From Lyngbya sp. HA4199-MV5 (lineage in GTDB: Bacteria; Cyanobacteriota; Cyanobacteriia; Leptolyngbyales; Leptolyngbyaceae), in contig JAHHHL010000009.1 in assembly GCA_019359375.1 (NCBI GenBank), forward strand, positions 62,001 to 126,000: 64,000 nucleotides of DNA. Direction: 5' to 3'. Positions 34,526 to 43,117 of this stretch are shown one piece after another. Both the position numbers and the translations under genes were made by a program. The notes under the pieces are model-generated. The model was not told the origin of the DNA. It made no database searches and saw only the letters and a program-made list of their open reading frames with translations. Position 1 is the stretch's first letter. The number at the start of each line of letters is the position of its first letter.

Positions 34526-34783
34526 ATGACGATTCGTGAAACTGCCATTGCCAAATTGCAGCAATTACCTGAATCACTCTTGCAGGAAGTCAGCGACTTT
34601 ATCGACCTTTTGGTTATCGAAAAAAGTAATATACCTATTAACCATCCTGAAAGTGAACGTGCTAAAAAATGGGCACGATGGTTTGAGTCTCTTGAACAGG
34701 TGGAAATTAAACCAACCGAGCCAATTAGCGACTATCAAGAATTTCTGCTAGACAAATATCGGCAACAGGGTTTAGAGCTATGA
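34526..34783 (+). CDS. DUF2281-type antitoxin
   Basis: The 85-residue protein opens with the family's helix pair (IAKLQQLPESLLQEVSDFIDLLV), typical of antitoxins that partner PIN toxins, followed by a polar C-terminal part that should wrap the toxin. GGGGAGG precedes the ATG. Its stop overlaps the toxin start (ATGA), which implies coupled translation. Confidence 0.8.
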   Translation: MTIRETAIAKLQQLPESLLQEVSDFIDLLVIEKSNIPINHPESERAKKWARWFESLEQVEIKPTEPISDYQEFLLDKYRQQGLEL

Positions 34784-35190
34784 TTCTTTGCGATTCAGGA
34801 GTCTTGCTTTGCCTGGTCAATCTCACTCAATCTCAACATAAAGCCTACAAACAGGCAGTTAAACAGCTTGATCCCACTCTGCTTACAACCTGGTCTTGCT
34901 TAGCGGAAGCCATGTATTTAGCTTTCCGGCGAGGCGGTTGGAGACTTCAAAAAGATTTAAGGCAACTGCTCCTGGACAAACTGTTGATGGCCTACGAAAT
35001 TCAGGAGCAGGATTACAGGCGTTTGTTCGAGTTGATGGAGCAATATCGCGATCGCCCGATGGACTTGGCAGATGCAACACTTGTTCTCGCAGCGGAGAGA
35101 ACGGGCGCTCGGCAAATCCTTACGCTCGACTCAGACTTTTTGTTTTATCGCATTGAAAATCGAGATACCTTTAACGTCATTCAAGTTTGA
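34780..35190 (+). CDS. PIN-domain toxin (VapC type)
   Basis: The 136-residue PIN nuclease has its metal-binding acids in place: Asp5 (ILCDSGVLL), Glu in CLAEAMYLAFRRG, and Asp residues in PMDLADATLVLAAERTG and LTLDSDFLFYR. It starts four bases inside the antitoxin gene. This is a different branch from the 8.7-kb toxin, judging by the antitoxin type and the LADATLV motif. It should act as an RNase that is blocked by its partner. Confidence 0.82.
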   Translation: MILCDSGVLLCLVNLTQSQHKAYKQAVKQLDPTLLTTWSCLAEAMYLAFRRGGWRLQKDLRQLLLDKLLMAYEIQEQDYRRLFELMEQYRDRPMDLADATLVLAAERTGARQILTLDSDFLFYRIENRDTFNVIQV

Positions 35191-35236
35191 TATTTGAATT
35201 CATGAGCCAAACCGCTGGGTAACAAGTTAGATAACC

Positions 35237-37750
35237 TTATTGGGCAAAGGAAAACCCCTTGCGAGTAGAACGTGTTTTCTGCGCTTGCACTTCAAACTGA
35301 ACGCGATCGCGCTCATCGCCACGTTTCACCTCTAGCACCCAGTTTCCTGGTTTCGGTACCCAAAATACAGAGTCAGACGTTTTTGATGACAATAATTGCC
35401 CATTCAGCCGCCATTCCACAGTTTTGGACGTACCTGCCAGCTTAAATTGAAGCCGCTGAGCCGAGTCGGTTCCTTCTGGCTCTAATAAAAAGACATCACC
35501 ATTGCGGGGCGCGAGAATCCTTAAACCCGCTGTTGCTACTGGCAGAGACGGCTGCATGGCTAACCATTCGTTGTATTCGGACGGTAGCTTGAGGCGATAG
35601 GTCTGTTTCCCTTTACTATCCGTCACGGTTTGGTAGAAGGGATCAGGCTGGCGATCGTACTCCCCCAAATCTTGCGGTTCAAAATACTCCTGCACAACCA
35701 CAGGGCAAGCAGGCGTAGGACGGGCACCCGACAGCGCACAGATGGGACGCTTGACCATGCCGTCTGGGTGTGGAAACGCATCCGGTTCGTGACGTTCATG
35801 CAAGTGCAGCATAATCCGGTTCCACAGCGGAGCCGCACCCGTCACCCCCGAAACCTGTCGCATCGGGTCGCCATCAAAATTGCCCACCCACACTGCAACG
35901 GTGTAATCCCGTGTGAACCCAACCGTCCACGTATCCCGAAAATCTGACGACGTACCCGTTTTGACCGCTGTAGGAAAGGGCAAACTCAGCAGCGACTCCA
36001 CCCCAAAGGCTTTTGCACGCGCATGGGAGTCGCTGAGCATGTCGGTGATGAGAGACCAAGAGGCGAGAAAGGATGAAGGATGAAGGATAAGGGATGAAAA
36101 GGGTTTTGAGTTTTGAGTTAAATTTCTGTCTTCCCCTGCTTCCCCTGCTTCCCTAGCTTCCTCCGCCTCCTGGCTCCTGACTCCTGACTCCTCTCTCCTC
36201 ACCCCTCTCCCCTCTCCCCTCTCTCCTCTCTCCCCTCCTCCATTCGCCAAAACCAAATATGCCCGCGCCAATTCCCACAGGCTGACTTCGCCGCCGCCGA
36301 GCGCGAGACCTAACCCGTAGTAGTCAGGGGTTTGGGTCAGGTGGGTAAAGCCAAGTTGATGGAGGCGATCGAGAAACGTTTTCACGCCGACTTTCTCCAA
36401 AACCCTCACGGCTGGTACGTTGAGGGAATTTGCCAGCGCTACCCTTACCCGCACAGGGCCTTGAAAGGTTTCGCTGTAGTCTGAGGGAGTATAGAGCTTG
36501 GCACCGGGAATGGCATACCGGGTAGGAATGTCAGCCAGAATAGTATTGGGACGAATGACGCGTTGCTCTAAAGCCAGTTCGTAGAGAAAGGGTTTGAGGG
36601 TAGAACCGGGCTGGCGGAGAGCCTGTACGCCATCATTGCGCCCACTTTGAGCATCGGCAAAATAATTGGGCGACCCAACGTAGGCAAGCACATCGCCAGA
36701 GCGGTTATCCAACACCAAAGCCGCTGCATGGTGGACGTTGTGGGGTGCCAGGGTTTGAATGACTTGCTGAACTTGAGCCTCAACAAATTGCTGAAGGGGA
36801 CGATCGAGCGTGGTACGTACTTGAGCCGGATGGGTCGATCGCTGTGCCGCTAACCAAAACAAGAAGTGCGGCGCGGCGATGAGACCTTGCTGTCGCGGTT
36901 GGAGAGACAATTTTTCCGCAAAGGCACGATCGGCATCTGCACGGCTCAGGTAGCGATCTTGCACCATCCGGTTTAGAACATAGGTCTGCCGTTTTTTGAG
37001 AGCCTGCCAGCGATCGTAGGGGTTGAGGTCATTGGGGTCGTTGGGCAGCCCTGCCAGCAAACTCGCTTGCGCCGCATTCAAATCCCTGGCAGGAATGCCG
37101 AAGTAAAGGCGAGCCGACGCTTCAATGCCATAGATATTGCCACCCATCGGTAGGCGATTCACATAGGCTGCAAGAATTTCATCTTTGCTCATGCCAGCCG
37201 CGAGCCGCCACGAAAGCCAGATTTCTTTGACTTTTGCAGGCAATGTGCGGGGTGATGGTTCCAGCATCCGGGCAAGCTGCATGGTAATGGTAGAGGCACC
37301 GCTGACCACCTGGCGGGCTTGCATCGCTTCTAACACGGCACGGACGATCGCCCGACCATCCAACGCACCATGCTGATAAAAGCGTCCATCTTCTGCCGCG
37401 ACGATCGCCTGCTTAAAGGGCACCGATACCTGCGCCAGTGGAATAGTGACCGTGTGTTCCTGATCGCGGGTGAGGACGGTTCCTAGCGGTAGCCCGTTGC
37501 GATCGACAAAGGCGATCGCCTGCTGGTCTTGCGCCAGGTCAACGGCACGAATGGGAGCCAGATAGGGCAGCGATCGCACCCCCAGGCAGAGCACGACCAA
37601 AGTTAAGACCAAACTCCAGGGCGATCGTCGAACGTACCAGCGATGGAGCGATCGTACCTGATGGGGTAAGCGATCGCGCGATCGCTGCACCATTCTCAAT
37701 AGTTTTTCTAACAACAGGGTTGGCGTAAAAGCAAGCCACTTGTGCTGACG
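35237..37750 (-). CDS. pbpC: penicillin-binding protein 1C (with in-frame repeat insertion)
   Basis: The protein is about 837 residues. A membrane helix precedes a GT51 peptidoglycan glycosyltransferase (AAEDGRFYQHGALDGRAIVRAV, VVSGASTITMQLARM). A transpeptidase follows with SxxK (RQPGSTLKPFLYE), SxN (ALANSLNVPAVRVLE) and KTG (TAVKTGTSSDFRDTW), then the PBP1C C-terminal domain (LRILAPRNGDVFLLEPEG). Between SxN and KTG, where relatives have a short loop, about 58 odd residues (GERGERGEGRGVRREES...) are encoded by repeat DNA. The ATG giving MRQHKWLAFTP is preferred over the track start because AGAGGA precedes it. Confidence 0.88.
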   Translation of the reverse strand, partial: RQHKWLAFTPTLLLEKLLRMVQRSRDRLPHQVRSLHRWYVRRSPWSLVLTLVVLCLGVRSLPYLAPIRAVDLAQDQQAIAFVDRNGLPLGTVLTRDQEHTVTIPLAQVSVPFKQAIVAAEDGRFYQHGALDGRAIVRAVLEAMQARQVVSGASTITMQLARMLEPSPRTLPAKVKEIWLSWRLAAGMSKDEILAAYVNRLPMGGNIYGIEASARLYFGIPARDLNAAQASLLAGLPNDPNDLNPYDRWQALKKRQTYVLNRMVQDRYLSRADADRAFAEKLSLQPRQQGLIAAPHFLFWLAAQRSTHPAQVRTTLDRPLQQFVEAQVQQVIQTLAPHNVHHAAALVLDNRSGDVLAYVGSPNYFADAQSGRNDGVQALRQPGSTLKPFLYELALEQRVIRPNTILADIPTRYAIPGAKLYTPSDYSETFQGPVRVRVALANSLNVPAVRVLEKVGVKTFLDRLHQLGFTHLTQTPDYYGLGLALGGGEVSLWELARAYLVLANGGGERGERGEGRGVRREESGVRSQEAEEAREAGEAGEDRNLTQNSKPFSSLILHPSSFLASWSLITDMLSDSHARAKAFGVESLLSLPFPTAVKTGTSSDFRDTWTVGFTRDYTVAVWVGNFDGDPMRQVSGVTGAAPLWNRIMLHLHERHEPDAFPHPDGMVKRPICALSGARPTPACPVVVQEYFEPQDLGEYDRQPDPFYQTVTDSKGKQTYRLKLPSEYNEWLAMQPSLPVATAGLRILAPRNGDVFLLEPEGTDSAQRLQFKLAGTSKTVEWRLNGQLLSSKTSDSVFWVPKPGNWVLEVKRGDERDRVQFEVQAQKTRSTRKGFSFAQ
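36060..36241 (-). repeat. polypurine repeat mosaic inserted in frame into pbpC
   Basis: On the coding strand this block reads GGGAGAGG-type repeats, GGAGTCAGGAGTCAGGAG, two GGGGAAGCA units, AACTCAAAACTCAAAAC and a run of CATCCTT units. The same modules occur in spacers of this window (near 3.2, 13.2, 14.3, 42.9-43.1 and 45.0 kb). Here they are translated without a stop. The block has none of the codon character of the flanking gene. Confidence 0.85.
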
Positions 37751-37975
37751 CATATACAGTCCTCTGGTCAGCGATTCCACCGCTTCATCATGCCGCTTTT
37801 AGCAAGCCTGGAAGGGAATCGTAATGAACGTTCAAGCTGACTACACGGGTGTTGAGGGCTGATCCGGCAAGTGGCGCAGTTAAGCCGTTATTCGCTCAAA
37901 TTCTCTGGGAAAGCTTAAATAGGCAAAATCAGGCTACGGTTTTGCCTTTCGTAATCTGTATCTACTACCGTTGTT

Positions 37976-38548
37976 ATGGCTCACTATTCCAGTAAACTTC
38001 TCACACAAACGATCGCATCCTCCTCAAAACTTGAACCACACTCGTCTGACAGGGGTTTTACACTGCTTGAACTGATCGTGATTGTTTTGATTATCAGCCT
38101 TCTCTTTGCTTTTGCAGCTTCTACATGGGGTGGATTCTTAACAGCACAACGGCTCAACGCTGGACAGGAACGTGTACACCAAGCCATGCGTGATGCCCAG
38201 AGTCGTGCCAAACAGAATCGGATTGTGTGGCAAGCCAGCTTTCAAGAGACGAGCGGCATTGTGCAGTGGGCTGTGCATCCAGTCAATAGCACACCAACAG
38301 CTTCTGCGTGGAGCAGCCTTGACTCAGCTATTCAAATCGATGCTGAAACAACGCTTCAGCAGTTGGGAGGTATTCGCAGAGTACAGTTTGATCATGAGGG
38401 ACACGTCAACGGGCAGTTAGGACGGCTCACCCTTTCTGGCAAAGCGGGTGGCAAAACCAAACGCTGCGTGATTGTGTCTACTCTACTGGGAGCCATCCGC
38501 ACGGGAAGCGAACACTCAACCTTGCAGGATGGGAAGTCTTGTTACTAG
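37976..38548 (+). CDS. type II/IV pseudopilin-like protein (GspH/FimT type)
   Basis: The 190-residue product has an extended leader (residues 1-27) and a prepilin peptidase site followed by the hydrophobic pilin helix (RGFTLLELIVIVLIISLLFAFA, with Glu5 of the mature protein). Then comes a beta-rich globular domain ending in a cysteine pair (KRCVIV ... KSCY). This layout fits minor pilins of the FimT/GspH group, which prime pilus assembly or take part in DNA uptake. It stands alone without other pilus genes. Its TAG stop lies in the CTAG at the left end of MITE copy B. Confidence 0.82.
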   Translation: MAHYSSKLLTQTIASSSKLEPHSSDRGFTLLELIVIVLIISLLFAFAASTWGGFLTAQRLNAGQERVHQAMRDAQSRAKQNRIVWQASFQETSGIVQWAVHPVNSTPTASAWSSLDSAIQIDAETTLQQLGGIRRVQFDHEGHVNGQLGRLTLSGKAGGKTKRCVIVSTLLGAIRTGSEHSTLQDGKSCY

Positions 38549-38676
38549 GGGCTGTCATCAATTAAGACTGCACACACCTTGCAGCGAGGGTTTCAGCCCC
38601 TAGCCTTGTTCGTTGACACGGACGCGACAATGCTGATACCGCAAGGTTTTGGAGCTGAACTGATGACGCGCCCTAG
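38545..38676 (+). mobile_element. MITE-like element, copy B, between two convergent stop codons
   Basis: The element starts with CTAGGGGCTGTCATCAATTA and ends GATGACGCGCCCTAG. The left CTAG contains the stop of the pseudopilin gene and the right CTAG contains, on the other strand, the stop of glgB. If one CTAG is a target duplication, the empty site would have been a single CTAG in which both stop codons overlapped. The internal TCAGCCCCTAG can pair with the left end. Confidence 0.85.
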
Positions 38677-40973
38677 TCATTCTCGCCTTGCAGCGCTTTT
38701 TGGGTTTTGACGCGATCGAGCTTCAAAATCAACGTACCCAATGGCGGCAAGCACAGGTCGATGGAATAGGGCTGGTTGTGGTACGCCCATTCATCCGTCC
38801 ACTTGCCCCCCAGGTTGCCCATATTGCTGCCGCCATACTCCCGCGAATCGCTGTTCAACAACTCGGTATAGAAGCCAAGCTCTGGTACGCCAACCCGGTA
38901 GTGAGAATGGGGTTGAGGCGTGAAATTACACACCACGACGACAAACTCATCCGAATCCTTGGCTCTGCGAATAAAGGACACCACGCTATGGCGGTTATCG
39001 CTACAGTCGATCCACTCAAAGCCTTCCTGCCCAAAGTCCTGGGTATAGAGCGCAGGCTCATGGCGATAAAGCTGGTTTAAGACCGACATGAATTGCTTCA
39101 GCTTTTGGTGCGTTTCATACTGGAGTAAATGCCACTCCAAATCCGCCCAAACGTTCCATTCGCTCCACTGCCCAAACTCCATGCTCATAAAGAGCGTCTT
39201 TTTACCCGGGTGGGTAAACATGAAGGCGTAGAGGCAACGCAGGTTAGCAAATTTCTGCCATTCGTCACCGGGCATTTTTCCCGGCATGTTGCTCTTGCCA
39301 TGCACAATCTCGTCATGAGAAAGCGCCAGCATGAAGTTTTCGCTGTGGTTGTACCACATGCTAAAGGTGACGTTGTTTTGGTGAAACTGGCGGAACCACG
39401 GATCCATGTGGAAGTAGTCCAACATGTCGTGCATCCAGCCCATGTTCCACTTCAGGTTGAAGCCCAACCCACCTACATAGGTCGGCCAGGACACCATTGG
39501 CCAGGACGTGGATTCTTCGGCGATCGACAGCACGCCTGGGAAATAGCTAAAGATGACGTGGTTCATCTGGCGCAGAAAGTCTGCCGCCTCAATATTCTCG
39601 CGCCCGCCGTACTGGTTTGTGACCCATTCACCCGGTTCGCGGCAGTAGTCGAGGTAGAGCATCGACGCAACTGCATCCACCCGAATGCCGTCGATGTGGT
39701 ACTTGTCAAACCAGAACAAGGCATTGGCAACCAGGTAATTCCGCACTTCATTGCGGGCATAGTTAAAGACTAGTGTGCCCCACTCTTTATGCTCTCCTTT
39801 GCGGGGATCAGCGTGTTCATACAGATGGGTGCCGTCAAAGAACGCCAGCCCATGCCCATCTTTTGGGAAGTGACCCGGTACCCAATCCACAATGACCCCA
39901 ATGCCATTGGCGTGGCACTGATCCACAAAGTACATAAAGTCTTGAGGACTGCCAAAGCGAGACGTACAGGCGTAGTGCCCAACGACCTGGTAGCCCCAGG
40001 AACCGTCGAAGGGATGTTCGGCGATCGGTAAAAGCTCAATGTGTGTGAAGCCCAACTCCTTCACATAAGGAATCAGTTTGGCGGCAAGCTCTCGATAGGT
40101 GAGAAATCTGGCTCCGGGCTTGAGTTCGGAGACGACAACGACGGGTTCAGGTTCACCATTCGGCAGCAGGGCGGGTTCGCTCGAAGCCGCGTGTAGCCAG
40201 GATCCTAGATGGCATTCGTAGACCGAAATCGGCTTGGTGAGGGGTTCATTATGGCGACGGTGCGCCATCCACTCATCGTCGTTCCAGGCGTAAGTATCCA
40301 GGTCAGTGACGATCGATGCCGTTTTGGGTCGCGGCTCCTGCTGAAAGCCGTAGGGATCAGATTTCTCGTAAATATGACCGTCTTGATTTTTGATTTCGTA
40401 CTTGTAGGAATCACCAGGCTTAACTTCAGGAATGAAGAGATCCCAGATACCATCGCCGATCTTCCGCATCTGGTGTTTCCGACCATCCCAGTGGTTGAAA
40501 TCCCCTAGCACAGAGGCATTCCGGGCGTTTGGTGCCCAGACCGCAAAATAAACGCCCTGCACGCCATTCATGGTCGTCACATGGGCACCCATCTTTTCGT
40601 AGATACGGTGGTGGTTACCTTCTGCAAAAAGATGAACATCGAACTCGGTCAGGTAGGGCGATCGAAAGGCATAGGGATCATAAATAAACCGCTCATGATC
40701 GCCTTCTTTGAGGCGAAATTGGTAGTTTGTCAGGTCGGCAAGATCAAGCGTGCATTCAAAAAAGTGAGGGTGGTGGGTTGCTTGCATGGGATATTCTGCC
40801 CGCTGCTCTGGCAGCACCAACCAAACGGCATCGGCAGTTGGTTGGTAAGCGCGCACAATCCAGGCGGGTTGACCATGTTTCTCAAAGGGGTGGGGTCCCA
40901 GCACCTCGAATGGATCGTGATGCTGGTTCCAAACAATCCGCTCTACCTGGTCGGGCGTAATGGTCATGGTCAT
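38673..40973 (-). CDS. glgB: 1,4-alpha-glucan branching enzyme
   Basis: The 766-residue GH13 enzyme introduces alpha-1,6 branches into glycogen. The N-terminal region holds two carbohydrate-binding-like modules ([14 protein letters not shown]..., then CBM48 with [10 protein letters not shown]). The catalytic barrel follows with [19 protein letters not shown], the nucleophile in [16 protein letters not shown], the acid in [11 protein letters not shown] and the third acid in [14 protein letters not shown]. Length and order are typical of cyanobacterial GlgB. Its stop codon is inside a MITE end. Confidence 0.96.
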   Translation of the reverse strand: MTMTITPDQVERIVWNQHHDPFEVLGPHPFEKHGQPAWIVRAYQPTADAVWLVLPEQRAEYPMQATHHPHFFECTLDLADLTNYQFRLKEGDHERFIYDPYAFRSPYLTEFDVHLFAEGNHHRIYEKMGAHVTTMNGVQGVYFAVWAPNARNASVLGDFNHWDGRKHQMRKIGDGIWDLFIPEVKPGDSYKYEIKNQDGHIYEKSDPYGFQQEPRPKTASIVTDLDTYAWNDDEWMAHRRHNEPLTKPISVYECHLGSWLHAASSEPALLPNGEPEPVVVVSELKPGARFLTYRELAAKLIPYVKELGFTHIELLPIAEHPFDGSWGYQVVGHYACTSRFGSPQDFMYFVDQCHANGIGVIVDWVPGHFPKDGHGLAFFDGTHLYEHADPRKGEHKEWGTLVFNYARNEVRNYLVANALFWFDKYHIDGIRVDAVASMLYLDYCREPGEWVTNQYGGRENIEAADFLRQMNHVIFSYFPGVLSIAEESTSWPMVSWPTYVGGLGFNLKWNMGWMHDMLDYFHMDPWFRQFHQNNVTFSMWYNHSENFMLALSHDEIVHGKSNMPGKMPGDEWQKFANLRCLYAFMFTHPGKKTLFMSMEFGQWSEWNVWADLEWHLLQYETHQKLKQFMSVLNQLYRHEPALYTQDFGQEGFEWIDCSDNRHSVVSFIRRAKDSDEFVVVVCNFTPQPHSHYRVGVPELGFYTELLNSDSREYGGSNMGNLGGKWTDEWAYHNQPYSIDLCLPPLGTLILKLDRVKTQKALQGEND

Positions 40974-41466
40974 GAAGCTACCTGCCTAAACAAATGTATC
41001 AATGCGCGAAGTATTTTAGACTGCAAAAATATAAACAATGCGTTACCAACTTTCATAAACCGTAGCAAATCATGACCAAAGTCTCAAATTTATTTGCCTT
41101 GGTACGTAATCATGCGTAGAACAGTCATCACATTGCAAAGATGCCTATGAGAATACCGCTTGGCGGTGGAATCTAGGTATCTCTGCTCAGTAAATCCGAT
41201 CGTAAGGGCTTAGCATACCCTACGGGAAGCAAGCTACGGCAGGTATGCTTTCGGTTATGGCAGAGATTTTCGCTCGAATGCTAAGCCCCTACGGAATGAT
41301 CGGTTTTGTTTTGTTCGTGTTCCGAAGGGGCTTCAATACAAAACACGCCCTAACTCTATCATTTACAAGTCAGGGCGGTTCGACCTCTTGATCAGCTTTT
41401 AGGCTTACTCAAGCGTTGTATAGTCAAAGAAATCGCAACGCGCTTACGCCATAGGGATTACAAGCG
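40974..41466. other. intergenic region upstream of glgB with a structured repeat
   Basis: The first 150 bases are AT-rich and should hold the glgB promoter. A nested inverted-repeat region (listed separately) follows, then a GC-balanced stretch with no gene. I see no tRNA or recognised RNA. Confidence 0.4.
41197..41302. repeat. nested inverted repeat (possible structured RNA or extragenic palindrome)
   Basis: Outer arms CGATCGTAAGGGCTTAGCAT and the complement of ATGCTAAGCCCCTAC...GATCG pair along about 20 bases with one bulge. Inside, GCATACC pairs with GGTATGC around a CTACGGGAAGCAAGCTACGG core. A related AGGAAGCAAGCTACAG core occurs near 43.0 kb, so part of it is a dispersed repeat. Confidence 0.55.
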
Positions 41467-41596
41467 CTAGGGGCTGTGATCAATGACTACTACACACTAC
41501 TGGCAGCAAGAGTTCCATCCCCTGGCTTGGTCGTTGGGGTGGGTGCGATTATGCTGATACCGCAAGGTTTTAGAGGTAATTGATGACGCACCCTGG
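41467..41596 (+). mobile_element. MITE-like element, copy C (diverged)
   Basis: The left end CTAGGGGCTGTGATCAATGA and right end GATGACGCACCCTGG are recognisable but mutated. The right-hand stem GGGTGCG / CGCACCC differs from the other copies at two paired positions, yet pairing is kept. The element ends three bases before the stop codon of ycf65. Confidence 0.75.
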
Positions 41597-41599
41597 CGT

Positions 41600-41911
41600 T
41601 TAGGCGCTACCCGTAAACGTGACCTCTGGAAACTTTGCCTGAGCCTCTGCCATCGGTCGTCGCTTGCCTTCTTCTTGCCAGTAATTGATGACCTCGGTTG
41701 CCTGGTTCAACAACTCGACGCGATCGATTTCAGAGATCCAGTGCTTTGCTTCCATCTCAGTCTTCAACTGCTCCCACGCATCATTGCGAGGCCAAAAAAA
41801 GTATGAGGTTAAAGGGCTGGTACCTTTCCCCACGACCTGATCAACCGCCAGGGCAACATTCTCATCTAACCAGAGAACCTTTAAAATAAACTTCGACAAC
41901 CCAACCTCCAT
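41600..41911 (-). CDS. ycf65: ribosomal protein PSRP-3 (Ycf65)
   Basis: The 103-residue product matches the cyanobacterial/plastid 30S protein PSRP-3. It has an N-terminal [20 protein letters not shown] and the hallmark [45 protein letters not shown]. It is a small-subunit protein present in cyanobacteria and plastids and absent from most other bacteria. The tail ([11 protein letters not shown]) is variable. No ribosomal operon surrounds it. Confidence 0.9.
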   Translation of the reverse strand: MEVGLSKFILKVLWLDENVALAVDQVVGKGTSPLTSYFFWPRNDAWEQLKTEMEAKHWISEIDRVELLNQATEVINYWQEEGKRRPMAEAQAKFPEVTFTGSA

Positions 41912-42113
41912 CGTGTCCCAAACTGTTTAGTACTGTACTTGCGAAACCCGTTGCAGCATTATATCGCTCTGCAATTTCCTATTCTATCGCAGTGTTGAGG
42001 GAAGTACCAGCGACAGGATGGATGGGGGTGGGGGGTGGGGGGTGGGGTGGGGTGTAGTGCAGGATGAGGACAGTAGAGGCAGAGCTAGCGGACGTTTCAG
42101 TAGGGGTGAGGGC

Positions 42114-42932
42114 GTGAGTTCGATCGTGATTTTTGATATTGACGGGGTGATTCGGGATGTGGGCGGGTCGTATCGACGAGCGCTGGCTGATACCGTCGAA
42201 CATTTTACCGAGGGAGCCTATCGTCCGTCACAGTGGGACATTGATACGCTCAAAGCAGAAGGCATCTGGAACAACGATTGGGAAGCCTCACAAGAATTGG
42301 TCTACCGCTATTTTGAGGCACAGGGACGTTCGCGTAGCGTCTCTGAAAGAGAATCGCAGGATGCCACGGCTGACAATGCCATCATGCTTGATTATGAGAA
42401 ACTGGTTGCTTTTTTTCAATCGCGCTATCGCGGCACCGATCCAACCAACTGGACAGGCTACATCTGTCAGGAACCCCTGCTACTTCAGCCAAGTTATCTA
42501 GACGAGTTAACGGAGGCGGGCATTCAGTGGGGCTTCTTTAGCGGTGCAACGACTGGCTCAGCCCGCTACATCCTAGAAAAACGGCTGGGGTTGCGATCGC
42601 CCGTTCTCGTTGCAATGGAAGATGCACCCGGTAAGCCTGACCCGACAGGGCTTTTGGACACAATACGCTTGTTAAATGGCGCTGATACGGCTCCCGTCCT
42701 CTATGTGGGCGATACGGTGGCAGATATGCACACGATCGTCCATGCCCGTCAGGTTCAACCCGATCGTCGTTGGATTGCCGTTGGTGTGCTGCCACCTCAC
42801 GTCTTGGAAACCCTAGAACGTCGTCAAGCCTATGCCCAAACGCTGGAGCAGGCAGGCGCACAGATCGTGTTGGGGAATGTGCAGGAGTTGGGCGTAGAGG
42901 CGATCGAGGAATTAGTGAGGGGAGAGGAGTGA
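42114..42932 (+). CDS. HAD-superfamily hydrolase, subfamily IA-like
   Basis: The ORF track starts 32 codons too early in a G-rich repeat; GTG with GGGGTGAGG ahead gives VSSIVIFDIDGVIRD. This is a HAD phosphatase with the catalytic Asp pair in FDIDGVI, the Ser/Thr motif (IQWGFFSGATT), a lysine in APGKPDPTG and the acidic motif VLYVGDTVADM. It resembles the cyanobacterial HAD-IA hypothetical group; substrate unknown. Residues encoding RSRSVSERESQ come from an inserted palindromic repeat, and the last codons (VRGEE) merge into a GGGAGAGG repeat. Confidence 0.8.
   Translation: MSSIVIFDIDGVIRDVGGSYRRALADTVEHFTEGAYRPSQWDIDTLKAEGIWNNDWEASQELVYRYFEAQGRSRSVSERESQDATADNAIMLDYEKLVAFFQSRYRGTDPTNWTGYICQEPLLLQPSYLDELTEAGIQWGFFSGATTGSARYILEKRLGLRSPVLVAMEDAPGKPDPTGLLDTIRLLNGADTAPVLYVGDTVADMHTIVHARQVQPDRRWIAVGVLPPHVLETLERRQAYAQTLEQAGAQIVLGNVQELGVEAIEELVRGEE
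42329..42357 (+). repeat. short palindromic repeat inside the HAD gene
   Basis: The sequence TTCGCGTAGCGTCTCTGAAA with the following GAGAATCGC forms a small imperfect hairpin. It resembles a palindromic repeat common in cyanobacterial spacers. It is read in frame as SRSVSERES, a low-complexity segment between two normal parts of the enzyme's cap region. Confidence 0.6.
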
Positions 42933-43117
42933 GGGGAGAGGGGAAGAGAGTTAATGGTTTTGAGTTGAGTAGCTATCAGCAGTCAGGGGTCAGCTTTTTA
43001 GCCTACCCGTTAGGAAGCAAGCTACAGCGTTCAGATTTCAGCTTTTTATCCTTTAGCCTTTATCTTTTATCCTTCTGACTCCTCTCCCCTTACACCTCTC
43101 TCCTCTCTCCTTCCCCC
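42925..43117. repeat. composite polypurine/polypyrimidine spacer repeat
   Basis: The spacer between the convergent HAD and TPR genes consists of GGGGAGAGG units, a GTCAGGGGTCAGC segment and the CAAGCTAC core. It then has CTTTATCC units and finally CTCTCC units. The two outer parts are partly complementary and could form a long hairpin. It acts as a spacer between convergent genes and contains no open frame. Confidence 0.6.

Noticed and set aside
39129-39773. 214-codon plus-strand frame
   Set aside because: Shadow of glgB, whose catalytic motifs are on the other strand.
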